DNA from: a bacterium
Lineage (GTDB): Bacteria > Chloroflexota > Dormibacteria > Aeolococcales > Bog-877
Length of the DNA stretch: 64,000 nucleotides
Direction of reading: 5' to 3'
Assembly: GCA_021795235.1 (NCBI GenBank)
Contig: JAJYPP010000005.1
Location: 28,399-92,398 of the forward strand
Shown: positions 59,750-64,000 of the stretch, in pieces
How the letters are laid out: each line of letters begins with the position of its first letter
Position numbering within the stretch: the first letter of the stretch is position 1
Position numbers and translations under genes: made by a program
Notes under the pieces: model-generated
Told to the model about the DNA's origin: nothing
Database searches by the model: none
What the model saw: the letters and a program-made list of their open reading frames with translations, nothing else

Positions 59750-61936
59750 TTGCACCGTGCGCCAACCTGGGTAACGGTTCTGGCCACCCAAACCCTGAGA
59801 CTCACTCCGGTGACCGCCCACGACCAGGCGGTCTTCTGGGTGCAGATGGCGGTCCTGCTGATCCTCGCGGTGGGCCTGGGGCGTCTCGCCAGCAAGATCG
59901 GCCAGCCGCCGGTGGTCGGCCAATTGCTGGCCGGGGTCATCCTGGGTCCAACCGTCTTCGGCCAGGTCTGGCGTGCCGGGTTCAACTGGTTCCTACCCAG
60001 CGGGCAGCTGGTGCAGTCGTCCCTCCTGTTCGCGGTCAGCACCCTCAGCCTGGCCATCCTGCTCCTGACCGTCGGCTTCGAAACCGACTTGACCCTTCTG
60101 CGCCGGCTGGGACGCCCTGCCGGCTGGGTCACCGCCGGCAGCTTGGTGCTGCCGCTCACCGCCGGGCTCACGGTTGGGTTTCTCTTGCCGTCCTCAGCCC
60201 GGGGCCCATCCACGAGTCCGCTCGCCTTCTCCCTGCTGGTGGCCGTCGCCATCGGGGCCTCCTCGCTCCCCGTTATCGCCGAGATCGTCAGCCACCTTGG
60301 GGCCACCAGACGAGACTTTGGACAGATCACCCTGGCTGCGGGCACGGTGAACGACGCCCTGGCCTTCGTGCTCATCGCGCTGGCGGTGGCCATCGGAAGC
60401 CAGGGCGCCGTCTCCCAGCTGGCCAAGGTGATCTTCGGCTTGCTCGTGCTCGGATCAGTGGGAGCGGTCCTGGCCCAACCACTTGTGGACCGGCTCCTCA
60501 GGACGGCCAGACGTCAAGGACCGGAGCGAGGAGCGCCGAACTCGCATCCGTCCCTGGCGGTGTGCATGGTGGCGGCGATGGTGGCCGCGGCACTGGTGCA
60601 GTTGGTTGGCATCGAAGGGGCGCTGGGAGCCTTCGTGGCCGGTGTGATCCTCGCGCGATCACGCTTCGGAGATGCCGAGACGTTCCGCTTTGTCGCTCAG
60701 CTCAGTGCCGCCTTCTTTGCACCGCTGTACTTCGCCACCGCCGGTCTGGAAGCCAACCTGGTGCTTCTGCGTCACCCCGAGGTCCTCCTGGTCTTCTCCG
60801 CGCTGGTTGTGGTCGGCTCCACATCGAAGTTCCTAGGTTCTTACTGGGGAGCTGCCATCGGCGGCCTTCCCCGCATGGAACGGATTGCGCTGGGGGTGGG
60901 CCTCAATGGTCGAGGGACGGTGCAGGTGATCGCGGGAACCGTGGGCCTGGCAGCAGGGATCCTCGACAGCGGGACCTACACCGCCATAGTGGCCATGTCG
61001 CTGTTCACGTCGATCGTGACCGCCCCCCTGCTCCGCCGCGTGGTGCGCACATGGGAGGGCTCCCCGGACGAGCGGCGCCGGCTGGACCTGGAGGCCAGGC
61101 TTTCCAGCCAGTTGATGGTCAGTGGCGAACGGGTGCTCCTCGTCGTCGATCAGGACCGGGCTGGAGCGGACGCCCTGCGGCTGGTCGACCGTGCCTGGCC
61201 TGATGGGGCAGGGTTCACCATCGTCACCACTGAAGCTGCACCCGAGTTCCGTAACTCCCATCCCGACATCAGCGCGACCAGGTCGCTCGAATGGCGCAGT
61301 CTCGATCGCTCCCAGTTGGCGGAGGCGGTCGCCACCGAGCTCAAGTTGGGATATGGCAGCATGGTCCTGGCCACGGAACTGATCCAGAGCGAAACTGGCA
61401 GTGGTGAGGGACCCTTGGATCGGCTGCTGCCCGCAGCGAGTGTCCCCACCATGTTGGTCCTACGCCCGCCTGGCGACGCCGAGGCACCGGTTGCCGCCAC
61501 CGGCATCCTGGTGTCGGTATCCGGTGCCCGAGCGTCGCGCGCCGCATTGGAGGTCGCCTACAGCCTGGCCGAACGCGACGGGGAGGCAGTCCGGCTCCTC
61601 CATGTGGACACCAGTCCACGAGGGCTACGCCTGCTGCGGCCCGACAGACTCCTCTATCGCCGCCTTCTCAGGCCCCAGCGAGGCCAACGTGCGGCCCAGG
61701 CGATCCTCAATCAGGCGATCGGAATGAGCACCGCCTATGGGGTCGAGACCAGAGCGGACGTTCTGGCCAATCCAGAGTTCGAACCAGGTTTGGTCGCAGA
61801 GGCGGCCAAGCAGGGCCTGGTGATCCTGGGGGTGCGCATGGTCCCGACCGGCGACGGTGCCTACTTCGGCGCCGCGGCCGAGGCCCTCCTTCACAGCGTA
61901 CCCGACCGAACCGTCCTCGTGGCGCTCCCGGACTGA
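59750..61936 (+). CDS. CPA2-family cation/proton antiporter with UspA-like tail
   Basis: 728 residues. Twelve or so helices (~28-430) with CPA2 features: G-Q-P-P-V-V-G-Q-L-L-A-G-V-I-L-G-P, L-L-L-T-V-G-F-E-T-D, A-I-G-A-S-S-L-P-V-I, L-A-A-G-T-V-N-D-A-L (the N-D pair of electroneutral members) and G-A-L-G-A-F-V-A-G-V-I-L-A-R. The C-terminal ~270 residues hold two UspA-like segments (E-R-V-L-L-V-V-D, A-T-G-I-L-V-S-V-S-G-A). Probably K+ or Na+ against H+, with nucleotide-sensing regulation by the tail. Complements the Kdp system in ion balance. Confidence 0.88.
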   Translation: MHRAPTWVTVLATQTLRLTPVTAHDQAVFWVQMAVLLILAVGLGRLASKIGQPPVVGQLLAGVILGPTVFGQVWRAGFNWFLPSGQLVQSSLLFAVSTLSLAILLLTVGFETDLTLLRRLGRPAGWVTAGSLVLPLTAGLTVGFLLPSSARGPSTSPLAFSLLVAVAIGASSLPVIAEIVSHLGATRRDFGQITLAAGTVNDALAFVLIALAVAIGSQGAVSQLAKVIFGLLVLGSVGAVLAQPLVDRLLRTARRQGPERGAPNSHPSLAVCMVAAMVAAALVQLVGIEGALGAFVAGVILARSRFGDAETFRFVAQLSAAFFAPLYFATAGLEANLVLLRHPEVLLVFSALVVVGSTSKFLGSYWGAAIGGLPRMERIALGVGLNGRGTVQVIAGTVGLAAGILDSGTYTAIVAMSLFTSIVTAPLLRRVVRTWEGSPDERRRLDLEARLSSQLMVSGERVLLVVDQDRAGADALRLVDRAWPDGAGFTIVTTEAAPEFRNSHPDISATRSLEWRSLDRSQLAEAVATELKLGYGSMVLATELIQSETGSGEGPLDRLLPAASVPTMLVLRPPGDAEAPVAATGILVSVSGARASRAALEVAYSLAERDGEAVRLLHVDTSPRGLRLLRPDRLLYRRLLRPQRGQRAAQAILNQAIGMSTAYGVETRADVLANPEFEPGLVAEAAKQGLVILGVRMVPTGDGAYFGAAAEALLHSVPDRTVLVALPD

Positions 61937-62551
61937 GAGCCGGCACCCGTTGGCGGGCCGGTCGGCGGCTCAGGCGGCGAGATCTACATGGGGGGGCCGG
62001 CGGCTGACCCGGGTGAGCACCGGCGCACCCCACGGTCGGCGTCGAGCCACCGCCTAGCCGGCTGCCTCGAAGAGGAGAGAACAAGTCCCCGGCGTGGTTG
62101 GCTAAGCCAGCCGGCTTTGGCGCTGTGGTCGCCCCATCAGCCCTCCTCCACCATCCAGCACGACCGCCACCTTCCGTCCGCCTGGCCCGGCAAACTTCGC
62201 GGTGTCTCTCCTGGACCCTGGTGACTGCAACATCTCCAGCTGAATCCAGGAGGGACACCTCCGGCTGACTCATCACCGTCTGCCGGGCTCACCCCGTCCA
62301 GGTTTCGTGTCCGCCACTGATCGGGTCCCACGGCTCCGTCAAAGTCGCCCAACCAATCTCGTGCGCGCCAGACCTAATGCTTGCGCTGAGGAGCGGCGAC
62401 TGCACGAGTGAACTCACGCGGCCCCCGGATGTCGCCGCCCGCCCGGACGTAGACGAGGACCTGGGCACCTGTGGCTCCGAGTTGACAGTAGCGCCTACGC
62501 TGTGCCACGGTGGGGCGCAACACATCACCGGGAACGTTGGGAGAGATAGGG
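61937..62551. other. no supported gene
   Basis: About 615 bases. Long minus-strand frames here (62.3-63.4 kb) read through the IS605-type remnant and have biased composition, so they are not taken as genes. Confidence 0.5.
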
Positions 62552-62746
62552 ATGGAGCGCGCAGGTAGCCCGAGCGGGTTGTGCCGTCGCCTGGTTCTGC
62601 TGGAGGAACAACTGAAGCTGGCGGAGCAGCGCAGACCGATCGTCGAGGAGGCTCGCAAGCTTCGGCGGGAGCGACGCCGGGCCAATTCGCGTGGCGTCGT
62701 CGGCCAGATCGGTCTGGTCTTGGGTAAGACCAAAGTGGAGTTTTGA
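62552..62746 (+). CDS. 64-residue basic coiled-coil protein
   Basis: ATG 62552 with GGGAGAG six bases upstream. R-R-L-V-L-L-E-E-Q-L-K-L-A-E-Q-R-R-P-I-V-E-E-A-R-K-L-R-R-E-R-R is an uninterrupted charged helix, then V-G-Q-I-G-L-V-L-G-K-T-K-V-E-F. Its stop codon forms the edge of the IS605-type remnant, so insertion took place exactly at the gene end or replaced its tail. No family recognised. Confidence 0.55.
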   Translation: MERAGSPSGLCRRLVLLEEQLKLAEQRRPIVEEARKLRRERRRANSRGVVGQIGLVLGKTKVEF

Positions 62747-63055
62747 CTTCCTCCCCACGGATAAATCCGGGGGATTCCAGTCTCGCCTCGACTGTCTCGT
62801 GGACGGCTTTCACCGTCCCCGCCGTGGGCCGGGGTTGTACTGGCTTTAGCCGACCCACTCTGTCCGGAAGCCCCGCTTCCGGTACCGCCGCATAGCAGCT
62901 GACTCGTGGGTTCTCTGGCAGCCTCGACACCGGCAACCCCCGAAGCCCTGGAGGTGGAGCCGCGCTCCGTGTCGAGGCTTTCTTTGTACCACTTCGTGGC
63001 TCGCTCGACCCCATGTCTGAAGCCAGGGGCTTGCGCTCGCATTTGGTCAGAGTAG
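62744..63055 (-). mobile_element. IS605-type 3' end, omega-RNA-like, copy B, no tnpB
   Basis: Similar throughout to 23781-24088. On the minus strand it ends with the hairpin CCCCCGGATTTATCCGTGGGG and GGAAGTCAA; the flank beyond (the 3' end of the small coiled-coil gene, antisense) is where the guide would lie. Internal frames keep only a tnpB-tail-like stretch (R-V-S-C-Y-A-A-V-P-E-A-G-L-P-D). Either a relic or a stand-alone scaffold RNA locus. Confidence 0.55.
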
Positions 63056-64000
63056 GGCACTTGGCCGGCTGAGCGGGTCCCCGCCAAAGTCCAGCGCTCC
63101 GCTGCGGCGTGAGGCCAGACGAGTTCGCCAGCGCGCCTCCGGGCCCGGGTAGTCTGGCGCCGCGCCAGGCGATCGGAGTTAAAGGACGGCTGACCTTGAC
63201 GCGCCTGTGGATCAGCTCCCGGTGTCCGTTGGCAAACAGGTGGGACCCTGACCCCACCGCCCGTGTCCAGGCCGCAGGTGGAATCTTTGGGTGTTGCCCT
63301 TCCAGCCTCAGTGGCTGCGGGCCGCTTCGGGCGGATTCCTGGTGCTGGATGTGATGCGGCACGCGCCGGCCCCACCCCTCCCTACATCCGGAGAGGTTGG
63401 CAACTGGTGGGGGACAAGTGAGCGTTAGCTCCCATAAGAGTGGTTGAGTGAACCTGGAAGAGGTCGGGGAGTAGGACTGGCGGGGTCAGGCTCTGAGTGA
63501 TTGCTTTTGGGAGCGCCCGCCGGCGACTGCAAGCGGGACGTTCCTGATGTGAGAGATCGGTTCGCCCCGGCGTCACGGCTCCGGCCAGCGCCAGCGCTGG
63601 TTGAGACGAAGTCTTCAGGTCGCATCGTGGCTGTGGAGGTCGGGTGCAGAGTCGGTGGCCACACGCCAAGTGAGCGATGGCCGAGCCCCCAAGGCGCCAA
63701 GCAGGCCCGGATGGATGTGGGACGAGCGGCTCTTGGCCGACCAGCGGCACAGGTGAGGGCATGAGCAGCCGGGTTCGCCACCAGATCAGGCCCCCGGTGC
63801 AGGCGCCTTGCGTCACCACGATGAGGATCCGCACCCGGCTGCGCGTCTCGGTCGCGGACCAAGCCGCGATTGTGGGGTCTTGAGGTATAGATGTGGGTCC
63901 TCAAGCGGGAACACCAGTTCTGGCGGGCTGTTCTTAGGGGGGGAGCGAGGTGCTGGGGCACAACGAGTTGGAGACGACCTGCGAGCTGAGGGGGGGCCTG
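63056..64000. other. no firm gene; possible gene starts at the edge
   Basis: No intact gene. At 63821-63883 a short frame begins M-R-I-R-T-R-L-R-V-S-V-A-D-Q-A-A-I-V-G, reminiscent of some TnpB N-termini but stopped at once. A GTG at 63950 with GGGGGAG before it could start a plus-strand gene that runs off the window. Confidence 0.3.

Noticed and set aside
59398..61203. 601-residue plus-strand frame
   Set aside because: Out-of-frame shadow of the CPA2 antiporter: low-complexity Gly/Arg/Pro composition and no domain.
62289..63375. Two long overlapping minus-strand frames (about 330-360 residues)
   Set aside because: They read through the IS605-type remnant and GC-rich spacer, overlap each other, and show no domain beyond the tnpB-tail-like stretch.

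Overview
High-GC bacterial chromosome segment. GTG and TTG starts behind AGGAGG-type ribosome sites are common, genes are dense, and decayed mobile DNA is plentiful. The style (acetoacetyl-CoA synthetase, RsgA, DinB-type protein, EmrB-type MFS, ECF sigma with a membrane partner, Asp-box lipoprotein) suits an actinobacterial or related, probably soil-dwelling and uncultivated lineage. No ribosomal or other strong taxonomic marker is present, so the assignment is tentative.

Layout. (1) 1-1.5 kb: an FtsX-like permease cut by the window edge. (2) 2.1-5.4 kb: a small accessory island between a tRNA-Gln 3' fragment and the intact tRNA-Gln, carrying a toxin-antitoxin pair and a DnaJ/winged-helix protein. 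(3) 5.4-20.7 kb: an alpha/beta hydrolase with no Ser nucleophile, then a complete potassium (Kdp) block on the minus strand: kdpA-kdpB-kdpC, a 30-residue membrane peptide, kdpF, kdpD, kdpE and a kinase-less protein with two KdpD sensor modules, followed by acetoacetyl-CoA synthetase. (4) 21-35 kb: rsgA; a folE / SDR / RibD-like cluster; DinB protein; Asp-box lipoprotein; GDSL hydrolase; a broken tnpB; an MFS/MarR operon with a near-perfect palindromic operator; two broken GNAT genes.

(5) 36.2-58.3 kb: a 22-kb composite island in tRNA-Thr(CGT). The tRNA 3' end occurs four times in direct orientation (36.2, 44.5, 47.5 and the intact gene at 58.3 kb). The core sites are flanked about 40-50 bp away by a short motif repeated with a 12-bp period, and the motif sequence differs between segments. 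The same arrangement flanks the tRNA-Gln gene. I read these as the ends of one family of tyrosine-integrase elements that accumulated one after another. Cargo includes several toxin-antitoxin modules (some broken), an IS630 element and its short derivative, an ECF sigma/anti-sigma pair, secreted proteins, a retropepsin-like protease, the integrase, and a RelA/SpoT-domain gene overlapping a small partner gene (a toxSAS-like candidate) next to the tRNA. Two ~460-nt repeats in this island keep long hairpins by compensatory changes and look like an undescribed structured RNA or ssDNA element.

(6) 58.3-64 kb: an MscS channel whose stop codon lies inside the tRNA gene, a CPA2 antiporter with UspA-like tail, a small coiled-coil ORF, and a tnpB-less IS605-type 3' end resembling an omega RNA scaffold. 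A related copy lies at 23.8-24.1 kb.

Ion and osmotic homeostasis (Kdp, KdpD sensors, MscS, CPA2 antiporter) is the main theme of the core genes; serial tRNA-targeted integration is the theme of the accessory DNA.
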